Virus record (IMG/VR): IMGVR_UViG_3300026257_000002
Coordinates: 62,001 to 126,000 of that record
Reading direction: 5' to 3' (one strand)
DNA from: a virus
DNA: 64,000 nucleotides
A program made the position numbers and the translations under genes. The notes below the pieces were generated by a model. That model did no database searches and had not been told where the DNA came from. It worked only from the letters and a program-made list of their open reading frames with translations. Shown one piece after another: positions 1-6,727 of this stretch (its first letter is position 1; the number at the start of each line of letters is the position of its first letter).

Positions 1-161
1 GCAGGAATATAAACTGTTACTGGTGAAGCATTAGCAACAGTAACTTTGGCAGCATTAGAGTGAGTGTTTACTACCCAAAGAAGTGTTCCTGCTAAAGCAG
101 CAGCATCAGCTAATGCAGCTGCTTGAATATCTTCTGCGGCAGTGAGAGGTTTGATGATCAT
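1..161 (-). CDS. Small conserved phage protein, partial (C-terminus off the left edge)
   Basis: The first 53 residues of a minus-strand gene run off the left edge; the start is the ATG complementary to 159-161. The visible N-terminus MIIKPLTAAEDIQAAALADA is followed by a beta-type stretch. This start (MIIKPL, then an acidic AED) resembles a short virion-associated family I recall from T4-like cyanophages; that link is from memory and unverified. It lies 18 bp downstream of the gp16 stop. In T4 gene 17 follows 16 directly, so this is a small gene inserted between the terminase subunits. A late-promoter-like GATAAATA lies 19 nt upstream of its start. Function unknown. Confidence 0.6.
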   Translation of the reverse strand, partial: MIIKPLTAAEDIQAAALADAAALAGTLLWVVNTHSNAAKVTVANASPVTVYIP

Positions 162-178
162 TTGTCTATACTTTTTAG

Positions 179-595
179 TTATTTATCTTCTAAATTATTT
201 TTTGCCTTCTTCAACATCTTTGCTAGATCAGCAGTAGATCCAACAAACATAGTATTATTAACTGTCGTCGGACCTTTCTTTTCTTCTTGACCTAGATCTT
301 TCATTTTCTTCTGAAGATCAGATAACTTATCAGTGATGTCAGCAACGTTCTTAATGCCCTGGAAGGCGACTTCGTATGCTCTTGGATGATTGCTACTCCT
401 AGCAACGTCAAGCAACTCCTCAATGGCAACCTGACCCTTCTGAATGAGTTCATATAACTCACCACGGGCATACTTATAATCTGTTTCTATGTCAACACTA
501 GTAACATCAACCTTTTCAAGTTTGGGTTGCTCCTCTTCATCCATAGGAGTGATGTTAAAAATATCCTCCATATTTTGCTGGAATTTATTGTCCAT
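179..595 (-). CDS. 16: Terminase small subunit, T4 gp16-like
   Basis: This 138-residue acidic, alpha-helical protein has the expected size and place for the T4 gp16 small terminase, which regulates and positions the gp17 packaging motor on concatemeric DNA. T4 gp16 is about 164 aa. A helical core at about residues 40-105 contains GELYELIQKGQVAIEELLDVA and a predicted coiled coil ending in LSDLQKKMKDL. A Lys-rich tail follows. It overlaps the 3' end of gp15 by 11 bp, indicating translational coupling. The call rests on fold type, size and gene order (13-14-15-16) more than on a unique motif. Confidence 0.85.
   Translation of the reverse strand: MDNKFQQNMEDIFNITPMDEEEQPKLEKVDVTSVDIETDYKYARGELYELIQKGQVAIEELLDVARSSNHPRAYEVAFQGIKNVADITDKLSDLQKKMKDLGQEEKKGPTTVNNTMFVGSTADLAKMLKKAKNNLEDK
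180..187 (-). promoter_or_regulatory. Possible T4-type late promoter (GATAAATA)
   Basis: The minus strand reads GATAAATA, fitting NATAAATA. It overlaps the last codons of gp16, 19 nt ahead of the partial gene at 1-161. Spacing matches the better-supported site upstream of gp25. The overlap with coding sequence means a chance match is possible. Confidence 0.4.
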
Positions 596-1391
596 GATAT
601 ATTATACCTTCATTAAATCCAAAATCATCATCTGGTTGCAACAGAGCATCATCAGCAGCATTAATAACACCATCAGTGTTTTTATCTTCTAATGCTTTAG
701 GAGTGACGTTATATTCAAGTGCCCTTTGATTAGTATCTTTATCACCAATAAGAGTAGTAGCAATAGATTTTCTAATGATATCATTAGCAGCAACAGGACC
801 ATACATAAAGGTCTTGACGCTAAATCTTAGTGTGTAATAAATATATCTTCTGGTGGAGTAATCACCTTCATATTCATCAGTATAATCAATACTTTCTAAG
901 ATGATTGGAATATCCCTCTTCTCATTCATTTCAGGAATGAGATCGATAGTCATAGTAAACTGTGGTTGAAAGAATGGTAAAATCTGTTCAACGATTTGAA
1001 GAGCATCATCTTGAGATTTTGCAATAGCATTAAGTTCAAATCCAATAGTATATGGAACAGGAAGATACTGTACCTTTATAGTTTCAGTCTTCCCATCACC
1101 CACTACTTTATTTCTTTGAATGGGTGGAACTTTTCTTCCTGTATCATACTGCAAAGATGTCATCTCAAATGATAACCTAGGCACAGTAACAGTTACCTTC
1201 TTATCAAGATTAGGAGATTGCTCAAGTCTTGCTAAAAATTTCTGAATAGGTCCATACGCTAAAGGAACCTTCTGCTGAGTGACTAGATCACCATTAGCAT
1301 CAGTTGTCTTTAATTGAATATTATTAAAGAGAGTACCAAAAGTGGTTACAGTCTTTCTAATAATTTGGTGATAAAAATAATTTCCTAACAT
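585..1391 (-). CDS. 15: Tail sheath stabilizer and completion protein, T4 gp15-like
   Basis: A 268-residue protein matching T4 gp15, which caps the tail tube and sheath and forms the head-tail joining terminator hexamer. The N-terminal MLGNYFYHQIIRKTVTTFGT corresponds to the aromatic start of T4 gp15, followed by FNNIQLKT and then a beta-rich core with the LAYGPIQKFLARL segment. T4 gp15 is about 272 aa, so length agrees. The start ATG overlaps the gp14 stop by 1 bp (TAATG), and the C-terminal coding region overlaps gp16 by 11 bp. Expressed as part of the late neck operon. Confidence 0.9.
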   Translation of the reverse strand: MLGNYFYHQIIRKTVTTFGTLFNNIQLKTTDANGDLVTQQKVPLAYGPIQKFLARLEQSPNLDKKVTVTVPRLSFEMTSLQYDTGRKVPPIQRNKVVGDGKTETIKVQYLPVPYTIGFELNAIAKSQDDALQIVEQILPFFQPQFTMTIDLIPEMNEKRDIPIILESIDYTDEYEGDYSTRRYIYYTLRFSVKTFMYGPVAANDIIRKSIATTLIGDKDTNQRALEYNVTPKALEDKNTDGVINAADDALLQPDDDFGFNEGIIYHGQ

Positions 1392-2536
1392 TAAAAGCTA
1401 CCAGTAAAATTGCCAAATTCGCCAAACGGATTTGCTTCCGTAAAATCAACAATGCCATCCGCTGCTGTTTCAAGTTCCCTATTTTCAGAGAAACTATCAG
1501 TCATATCGAGAGTATCAAAAGAACCTACGGTCCATCGTGCATCTGAATCTGCACCAACAATTTCTTCGTTTATGTCGAAATCGCCGTTCATATAAGCAAC
1601 TTTCAAAATCCTAGTGCTAGAATCATATTCAGCTACTTTACCAACAATGTTTCCGGGTGAAGAATCAATTGTAATAATTGGATTCCATCCGGTAATAGAC
1701 TCAATATTACCATCTCCATCGTAAGTGATATCTCCATATATGTATGATCCTGCAGGAGCATTAACAGCACTGACTACACCATCGGTGATCGCAGTTGTAG
1801 ATGAAGTAATGAATGTTCCAGTGGGAGAATACCAAAATGCATTGGGGGCAGTTTCGTATTTCTGACCAGCTGATGTGATAGTAATCGCACCAAGAACTCC
1901 ATTTGCATCAGCAACTGCGGTTGCAGCTGCATCAAATCTAGTTCCAGAAACTTTTTCATCTTCAGTGAAATGTCCACTTCCATTGAGGTTCAGTAGAATC
2001 GGATATACTCCAGATTCCATTTCAGTGTTGTCAATAGAAGTAACGCCAGTATCGAAGATACTATCGCCATACTCAAAGACTTCACATGTTAATGTATATG
2101 TATATAGACTTCCTAATTGATAGAATGGTTTTTGATTCTCTACATACTTGATTTCAAATACAGTTTCATTTAATGGGAACCAAATAAGATCGCCATCATT
2201 AGGTCTTCCAGTTACAATTTTATTTGTAGCGGTATCTGCAAAATCTTGCCACCTTCTTCTAGAAACCGTAAGTTGAATTTCATCAGTTACACGAAGACCA
2301 AACTTAGAAAGCATATCTCCATTACCACCAAATTGCTCAAAGTTTTCAAGATACATCTCAATGAGATAACTATCTTTAAACTGTGAGTAATAGATGTCAT
2401 TCCATAGTTTATCCTCATGAATTTGACGAGGAATGTAATAACATTCCAGACCATACATTTTGATCTGTTCGTCTACAATATCCTGAACTAAACCTTGCTC
2501 ACCTTTTGTTCCTTGTGTAAAGTATAAGTTCTTCAT
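1391..2536 (-). CDS. 14: Neck protein, T4 gp14-like
   Basis: This 381-residue protein starts MKNLYFTQGTKGEQGLVQDI and contains IYGLECYYIPRQ-like and LIWFPLNETVFEIKYVE segments typical of T4 gp14, a neck component that closes the filled head and joins it to the tail. T4 gp14 is about 256 aa. The extra roughly 120 residues are an Ala/Gly/Thr-rich beta insertion at about residues 170-320, a kind of expansion seen in cyanophage neck proteins. The start is immediately after the gp13 stop with no gap, and the stop shares a base with the gp15 start. Confidence 0.88.
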   Translation of the reverse strand: MKNLYFTQGTKGEQGLVQDIVDEQIKMYGLECYYIPRQIHEDKLWNDIYYSQFKDSYLIEMYLENFEQFGGNGDMLSKFGLRVTDEIQLTVSRRRWQDFADTATNKIVTGRPNDGDLIWFPLNETVFEIKYVENQKPFYQLGSLYTYTLTCEVFEYGDSIFDTGVTSIDNTEMESGVYPILLNLNGSGHFTEDEKVSGTRFDAAATAVADANGVLGAITITSAGQKYETAPNAFWYSPTGTFITSSTTAITDGVVSAVNAPAGSYIYGDITYDGDGNIESITGWNPIITIDSSPGNIVGKVAEYDSSTRILKVAYMNGDFDINEEIVGADSDARWTVGSFDTLDMTDSFSENRELETAADGIVDFTEANPFGEFGNFTGSF

Positions 2537-3331
2537 TTATCCGATCATGTCTAGTGGTGGTAACTCTGCTGCTAACTTAAACTCTTCCATGATCACTGCA
2601 ATCTCACGTTCAGCATCCTCATAGAACTCTCTGCCGTTGAGAGATGTTCCACCAGGAAGTTGAACGTTTTTAAATTTAATTAAGTTCTGACCCCATTGAC
2701 GTTTAATCAATGAAGTAAGATATCTCTTTAACCAAACATCATTATAAACTTCTGTAGCAGTAGTAGGATCAAGCATCCTATAACATTCAACAAGTAAATG
2801 TTGTCCAGCTGTAATCTGGTCCCAGTCAGTATCAATATATAATTTATTTTCTCTTTTATTAAATCTTACTGGTTTAAAATTTCCAATAACCCAATCAAGA
2901 GTTTCCAAATATTGTTTTACCATGTAATAATTTAAGATTTCCATTGAACCAAAGTTATAGAAATCATTCAGGAATAACTGATACTTCATACTGAAGATAT
3001 TTCCAGATACCGCTGATGAACTATTGTCATAAGCATACACTTGTGTTATACCTAGAACATGATCTGGTATTGTAATAAAATTATTTTGCTCTTTAAAATC
3101 TGATCCAGCAATTGTACTGTTCGCTTTTGCGTCAGTAATCATTGACTCAGTAATTTCTATTTTTAAAAATGTTTTGATGGATCCATCAAAATGACGCTCT
3201 TGAAAGAATTGAATAGCATCGTCTACAAGATCTTCAACTTGATCATCATCTACGTTGATCTCTAGTACGGGAAAACCTAATTTCCTTAAACTATAATCAA
3301 TTAATTCCTGGCGTGATGAGGGTCGTGCCAT
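2537..3331 (-). CDS. 13: Neck protein, T4 gp13-like
   Basis: A 264-residue gp13 homologue: a portal-adjacent neck protein that with gp14 completes the head. Diagnostic features are the N-terminal MARPSSRQELIDYSLRKLGF followed by an acidic DDDQVEDLVDDAIQFFQERH segment, which is the conserved helix of this family. T4 gp13 is about 309 aa. It is the first gene of the neck operon. Upstream lie the T4-type late promoter at 3363-3370 and a terminator hairpin whose poly-T tract ends only a few bases before the ATG. The 3' arm of the hairpin carries an AGGGG that could act as a distant Shine-Dalgarno. Confidence 0.9.
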   Translation of the reverse strand: MARPSSRQELIDYSLRKLGFPVLEINVDDDQVEDLVDDAIQFFQERHFDGSIKTFLKIEITESMITDAKANSTIAGSDFKEQNNFITIPDHVLGITQVYAYDNSSSAVSGNIFSMKYQLFLNDFYNFGSMEILNYYMVKQYLETLDWVIGNFKPVRFNKRENKLYIDTDWDQITAGQHLLVECYRMLDPTTATEVYNDVWLKRYLTSLIKRQWGQNLIKFKNVQLPGGTSLNGREFYEDAEREIAVIMEEFKLAAELPPLDMIG

Positions 3332-3339
3332 GAATAAAA

Positions 3340-3367
3340 AAATACCCCTAGTTTCCTAGAGGTATTT
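3340..3367 (-). terminator. Intrinsic terminator overlapping a late promoter and the gp13 leader
   Basis: On the minus strand UACCUCUAG pairs with CUAGGGGUA (one U-G wobble) around a GAAA tetraloop, followed by seven U residues. Outer A-U pairs extend the stem to 3340/3367. It lies downstream of the 2OG-oxygenase gene and directly upstream of gp13. As plus-strand RNA the wobble becomes a C-A mismatch, so the hairpin favours the minus strand. Confidence 0.8.
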
Positions 3368-3370
3368 ATA
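3363..3370 (-). promoter_or_regulatory. T4-type late promoter TATAAATA upstream of gp13
   Basis: Perfect TATAAATA on the minus strand, 32 nt ahead of the gp13 ATG. It overlaps the outer 5' arm of the terminator hairpin. With T4 spacing the start would be near 3357, so the late RNA would lack the 5' arm. Confidence 0.75.
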
Positions 3371-3371
3371 A

Positions 3372-3959
3372 TTAAATATTAATTTGAGGTAAACCACAAT
3401 TAAATGAAAGAATTATTTTTTCACCATCAGTTTCTTGATAGGGTGTAGCATGATGTAAGTCACTGTGGAAAAGTAATAATGATGCTGGATTACATTTTAA
3501 TGTAAACACAGCACTTGAATAGTCATTCGCTATTTCAGGTTCAGCAAATGGAGACTTATTTGGATCCCAAAAATTTATAACATTTTCAGATACTGTTTTT
3601 ATATAAAAAGCTCCCGAAATAAAACTACCTGGGTGTGTATGAGGAAATAAATAATTTCCCTTGGTTCCAATATTAAACCACATCATATCAACTTTAGTAT
3701 TGCTTGCTATATGATGAGAATACCCATACTCAGTTAAATATTGCTTAATATGATAATTTATCTCATCAGTTAAATTTTTAAATGGCGGTATTCTATGAAG
3801 AGTCTTTATAACCTTATGACTTGATTTTACTCTGAAATAAGGAGTTGTTTTGCTTTTTTTTGAAATACTTTTAATTTCAGTTTCAAAATTTTCTAATTGA
3901 TCTTCGCAAACATTAGTTGCTTCGTATACAGTTTTTGGTAAAATTTTATGTATTGTCAT
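3372..3959 (-). CDS. 2-oxoglutarate/Fe(II)-dependent oxygenase-like protein
   Basis: A 195-residue double-stranded beta-helix protein resembling the short phage and bacterial 2OG-Fe(II) oxygenase family (TIGR02466-like). Visible motifs are PHTHPGSFISGAFYI (His107, His109), an NFWDP turn at about 129-133, and the C-terminal LLFHSDLHHATPY (His165, His169) followed by GEKIILSFN. Lys181 stands where an Arg usually contacts 2-oxoglutarate. Such genes are frequent in T4-like cyanophages; substrates are unknown. It lies 14 bp downstream of the 91-aa gene, in one early-type unit ending at the terminator at 3340-3367. The N-terminal 50 residues are Lys-rich and divergent. Confidence 0.8.
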   Translation of the reverse strand: MTIHKILPKTVYEATNVCEDQLENFETEIKSISKKSKTTPYFRVKSSHKVIKTLHRIPPFKNLTDEINYHIKQYLTEYGYSHHIASNTKVDMMWFNIGTKGNYLFPHTHPGSFISGAFYIKTVSENVINFWDPNKSPFAEPEIANDYSSAVFTLKCNPASLLLFHSDLHHATPYQETDGEKIILSFNCGLPQINI

Positions 3960-3973
3960 AATAAAAATATCTA

Positions 3974-4249
3974 TTAATTATAGTCTACCATAACTTTACC
4001 TTGTTCAGGATCAACCTCAACTTCATTCATAAACCAGTGCTGAACTGCAATAATATTATCAAAGACTTTTATCTGATCTTGAAATTCACACCACCATAAA
4101 AGATTCTCTACAGGAACTTGAGTCTCAAGATCTTCATGAATGCTTTCATCATCTATAAATGCTTCAATAAGCATATGAGTATCTTCTCCGTGCTTTTCTT
4201 CAATTTTTTTAATTATGTCATACATAGGGATATCCGTAATACTCTCCAT
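3974..4249 (-). CDS. Acidic small protein of unknown function
   Basis: A 91-residue acidic protein from the ATG at 4249 (MESITDIPMYDIIKKIEEKH). A TTG at 4279 would add ten residues, but that region overlaps the presumed -10, so the ATG is preferred. It contains a helical first half and a Trp-rich LLWWCEFQDQIKVF segment, then an acidic end. No family recognised. It is the promoter-proximal gene of a two-gene minus-strand unit with the oxygenase at 3372-3959. No clear Shine-Dalgarno is seen; the predicted leader is very short. Confidence 0.65.
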   Translation of the reverse strand: MESITDIPMYDIIKKIEEKHGEDTHMLIEAFIDDESIHEDLETQVPVENLLWWCEFQDQIKVFDNIIAVQHWFMNEVEVDPEQGKVMVDYN

Positions 4250-4263
4250 AGTTTTTGTCAATA

Positions 4264-4293
4264 AATAAATCTGATACAATCTATATATGTCAA
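4264..4293 (-). promoter_or_regulatory. Sigma70-like promoter, leftward member of a divergent pair
   Basis: A perfect TTGACA -35 (4288-4293 on the minus strand) with a weak TTTATT -10 (4264-4269) at 18-nt spacing. Its -35 is back to back with that of the rightward promoter, separated by one base. The weak -10 limits confidence. Confidence 0.45.
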
Positions 4294-4294
4294 C

Positions 4295-4323
4295 TTGACA
4301 TTATTAATGTATTGTGTTAACAT
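4295..4323 (+). promoter_or_regulatory. Sigma70-like promoter, rightward member of a divergent pair
   Basis: TTGACA at 4295-4300, 17-nt spacer, TAACAT at 4318-4323 (4 of 6 matches to TATAAT). It precedes the plus-strand unit 4345-6373, with a predicted leader of about 15 nt. Confidence 0.55.
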
Positions 4324-4344
4324 ATAGAAAAGAAATTTAAAACC

Positions 4345-4803
4345 ATGAGCATTCAACTTTGTTTATTAGAAACCGGAGAAACCATTATTGCTGATATCAA
4401 AGAAGCAATAGACCCAGATCAAAATAAATCTATGGGATATTTTGTTAGTCATCCATTTATTGTTGATCATAGATGTGAAACAGTTGTTGCTCTTAATAAT
4501 GAAATAGTTGATGACACAGAAGATAAGTCCACGATCTCATTTAAACTTTGGGCACCATTAGCAAGACATTTTGAGTTTAAATTTACATATGATTTTGTTC
4601 GTGTAATTTATGAGCCACATACTAGTTTATCAGAAACTTATATAAGTTTAATTCAAAAATGGCAAGAAGATAATACTGAAGAAATTGTAGCAGATAAGCA
4701 TAGAACTAATATTAGCATTAATACAGAAGAATTAGGAAACCTTGAATCTTCGTCGTCGCAGCAGAGTGCAATTATTAATCCTACAGGAGGAGAAGAAGAA
4801 TAA
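4345..4803 (+). CDS. Conserved phage hypothetical, possibly Sm-like N-terminal fold
   Basis: A 152-residue protein. The first 90 residues are beta-rich: LCLLETGETIIADIKEA, then GYFVSHPFIVDHR, then KLWAPLARHFEFKF. This pattern resembles a cyanophage-derived Sm-like protein of known structure that I recall, but the match is from memory. An Sm fold would suggest RNA binding. The C-terminal 50 residues are acidic, low-complexity and probably disordered. It is the first gene of a three-gene plus-strand unit that runs against the surrounding late genes. Its stop overlaps the next start (TAATG), and GGAGGAG near its 3' end can serve as ribosome binding site for that gene. Confidence 0.65.
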   Translation: MSIQLCLLETGETIIADIKEAIDPDQNKSMGYFVSHPFIVDHRCETVVALNNEIVDDTEDKSTISFKLWAPLARHFEFKFTYDFVRVIYEPHTSLSETYISLIQKWQEDNTEEIVADKHRTNISINTEELGNLESSSSQQSAIINPTGGEEE

Positions 4804-5606
4804 TGTATAGTGATAAAATTCGTACTTTTTATATTAATAATCAAGGTATAAATCCAGATTGTATTATTGAAGAGTTTGATGACTATATTGTCATAGATAA
4901 TTGTTTAAAAAACTTTGATGATTTTAAAAATAATCTTTTAAAATTTCCTGTTGATAATAGTGATGAATTTATTACCGATTTATATAATCACAACATAATA
5001 AGTGCTGATCTTGCAAAACCACCAGGGTATTGTCAAATTTTACCAATACAACTTTTTGAACAGTATATTTTTGAAATTTATAAATTCCTAGTTGAATGTG
5101 AGTATCTACCACAGAGAGTTAATGACAATTTATTGGACCGAGGGTTTCCAAATAAATTATCAAGATGTTGTATTATGACGGGACAAATTTTTCATAATGA
5201 TATGATTATTAATAAAAATGCAAATTCCCCAATGCCTGCAACTGGATCATACTATTCTACACTATTTTTAGATTCAGATGAAAACTCGAATAATGGACTT
5301 AGTTTATATAATTTAATTTACAATGGTGAGAGATATAGTTGCCTAGATGATATTACTAGGCTTACTGATAAAGAATTAGTTTCAGAAATTGCTGATTTTC
5401 TTAATGTAAAACATGGTGTAGATAAATCATTAGAAAAATATACTCAATATCAAGATAATGATTATTTTGAAACAACTAGATTTATTCCAGCAAAAGAAAA
5501 TAGAGTAGTTATTACTAAAGGTGGTAACTGGATTAATCATAAGTATGATTCAACAGAAGAATCCTATCGAATTAACCTAGCACTTAATGAACCTCCAAAA
5601 CAATGA
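4803..5606 (+). CDS. Putative Fe(II)/2OG-oxygenase-like protein, first of a tandem pair
   Basis: A 267-residue protein paralogous to its downstream neighbour: both have an N-terminal stretch ending in KFPV and a PPGYCQ/APGFQQ turn before the core. Possible metal-binding residues are FHND (His131-x-Asp133) and a distal His246, with Arg256 in ESYRINLAL ten residues later. The order HxD, H, R is the signature of Fe(II)/2OG oxygenases (double-stranded beta helix). No substrate can be inferred. It overlaps the upstream stop by 1 bp and the downstream start by 4 bp (ATGA). The low-complexity AT-rich coding suggests phage origin rather than recent host transfer. Confidence 0.65.
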   Translation: MYSDKIRTFYINNQGINPDCIIEEFDDYIVIDNCLKNFDDFKNNLLKFPVDNSDEFITDLYNHNIISADLAKPPGYCQILPIQLFEQYIFEIYKFLVECEYLPQRVNDNLLDRGFPNKLSRCCIMTGQIFHNDMIINKNANSPMPATGSYYSTLFLDSDENSNNGLSLYNLIYNGERYSCLDDITRLTDKELVSEIADFLNVKHGVDKSLEKYTQYQDNDYFETTRFIPAKENRVVITKGGNWINHKYDSTEESYRINLALNEPPKQ

Positions 5607-6373
5607 ATAAAATGCTTCTAGATCAATTTACTAGATATACTGCTCGTCAATTAGATGCATTAGTTGAATTTAATCCTGATATGGAAGTTGAATTTAATGT
5701 ATGTGAGGGAACAAAATATTTAAGGATAAGAAATGTTTTGAAACGCCCTGATGATTTAGCTGAGTTTCTTTCTAAATTCCCGGTGGAAGATAGGAATATG
5801 TCTATGGAAGTAGATGGCATGACTCATATTTCAAGTAAAGCACCTGGTTTTCAGCAACCAATCGACAGAACTCACCTTTTAATGTTGGGTCATTCAATAT
5901 ATGACATAGCAACAGCTAATAAACTTATTAAATACAATAGAGAAGATGTAATTTTTGAATATTACACCAATTGTTGTTATCCTGGGATGAGGTCATATAA
6001 TACTAATTATTTACCTCATGTTGATCCTTTTTCTATAGCAGCAAATTTTTATTTAACTGATGTTCCAAATACAGGAACTTCTTTCTTTAAGTTTGTTGGT
6101 GAAGATAATAAATTTTTCTATTCACTATATGATTTACTGCGTGATCGTGGAAGGGGACAACAAAATTATGACGATAATATAGAAAATTACAAAATTGAAT
6201 CGGGATGGGAAGAGTGGAACTATTTTACTGGTGATAATTTCTATCAAAGATATCTATATCTACCAGCAGAATATAATTCATGTTCCATGTATAGAGGAAA
6301 TAGATGGCATGGAATTACTTATGATGCTAATTGTGATGATGTTAGATATTCACTTGTTGGTGTAATCAGATAA
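5603..6373 (+). CDS. Putative Fe(II)/2OG-oxygenase-like protein, second of a tandem pair
   Basis: A 256-residue paralogue of the preceding gene. The core contains YLPHVDPFSIAANFYLTD (His139-x-Asp141), then RGNRWHGITYD (His236) and DDVRYSLVGVIR (Arg248, twelve residues after His236). This HxD...H...R arrangement supports an Fe(II)/2OG oxygenase fold, possibly the DUF6445-type group; the exact family is uncertain. Its start overlaps the upstream stop (ATGA), so the pair is translationally coupled. The gene ends at a strong bidirectional terminator that separates it from the convergent fibre operon. Confidence 0.7.
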   Translation: MNKMLLDQFTRYTARQLDALVEFNPDMEVEFNVCEGTKYLRIRNVLKRPDDLAEFLSKFPVEDRNMSMEVDGMTHISSKAPGFQQPIDRTHLLMLGHSIYDIATANKLIKYNREDVIFEYYTNCCYPGMRSYNTNYLPHVDPFSIAANFYLTDVPNTGTSFFKFVGEDNKFFYSLYDLLRDRGRGQQNYDDNIENYKIESGWEEWNYFTGDNFYQRYLYLPAEYNSCSMYRGNRWHGITYDANCDDVRYSLVGVIR

Positions 6374-6400
6374 AAAAAGGGGGAAATTTCCCCCTTTTTT
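6373..6400. terminator. Bidirectional intrinsic terminator
   Basis: A perfect 28-bp palindrome: six A, five G, three A, then the complement ending in six T. It sits between the convergent genes ending at 6373 (plus) and 6406 (minus), with a poly-T exit on both strands. Confidence 0.95.
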
Positions 6401-6405
6401 ATTAT

Positions 6406-6708
6406 TTAAGATGGTTTGTGCTCAAATCCCACTCTAGGAACTTTATATTTATTTGTGGAGTATTTGTCCCACAAATCTGCAAGTTTCCTGAGTTCACCTT
6501 TGTCAGCTAATCGTGGGTTTGATCCCAAAATAGAAACTTTAAGTGCTTCATATACATGGACAGCTTCGTGAAATTTTACTTCACCATCTTTCCATTCTGC
6601 AGTATCATCTGCTTTTTCGTCCCATTCCCAGTCAGTAATTTCTTCTAATTTTTGTTTTAAATCCGAGAGGGTATAAGAACCATCCCCTGATATTGTAAAA
6701 TGTGTCAT
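6406..6708 (-). CDS. Small acidic hypothetical protein
   Basis: A 100-residue protein, MTHFTISGDGSYTLSDLKQK at the start, with WEWDEKADDTAEW in the middle and a basic end (VPRVGFEHKPS). No family recognised. It is the last gene of the fibre operon, 19 bp downstream of the 1881-aa protein. A TAGGAG Shine-Dalgarno lies 10 nt ahead of the ATG. It ends at the bidirectional terminator. Position directly after a fibre gene fits a small assembly or chaperone protein, but that is inference only. Confidence 0.7.
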   Translation of the reverse strand: MTHFTISGDGSYTLSDLKQKLEEITDWEWDEKADDTAEWKDGEVKFHEAVHVYEALKVSILGSNPRLADKGELRKLADLWDKYSTNKYKVPRVGFEHKPS

Positions 6709-6727
6709 TTGATAGTAACTCCTAAAA

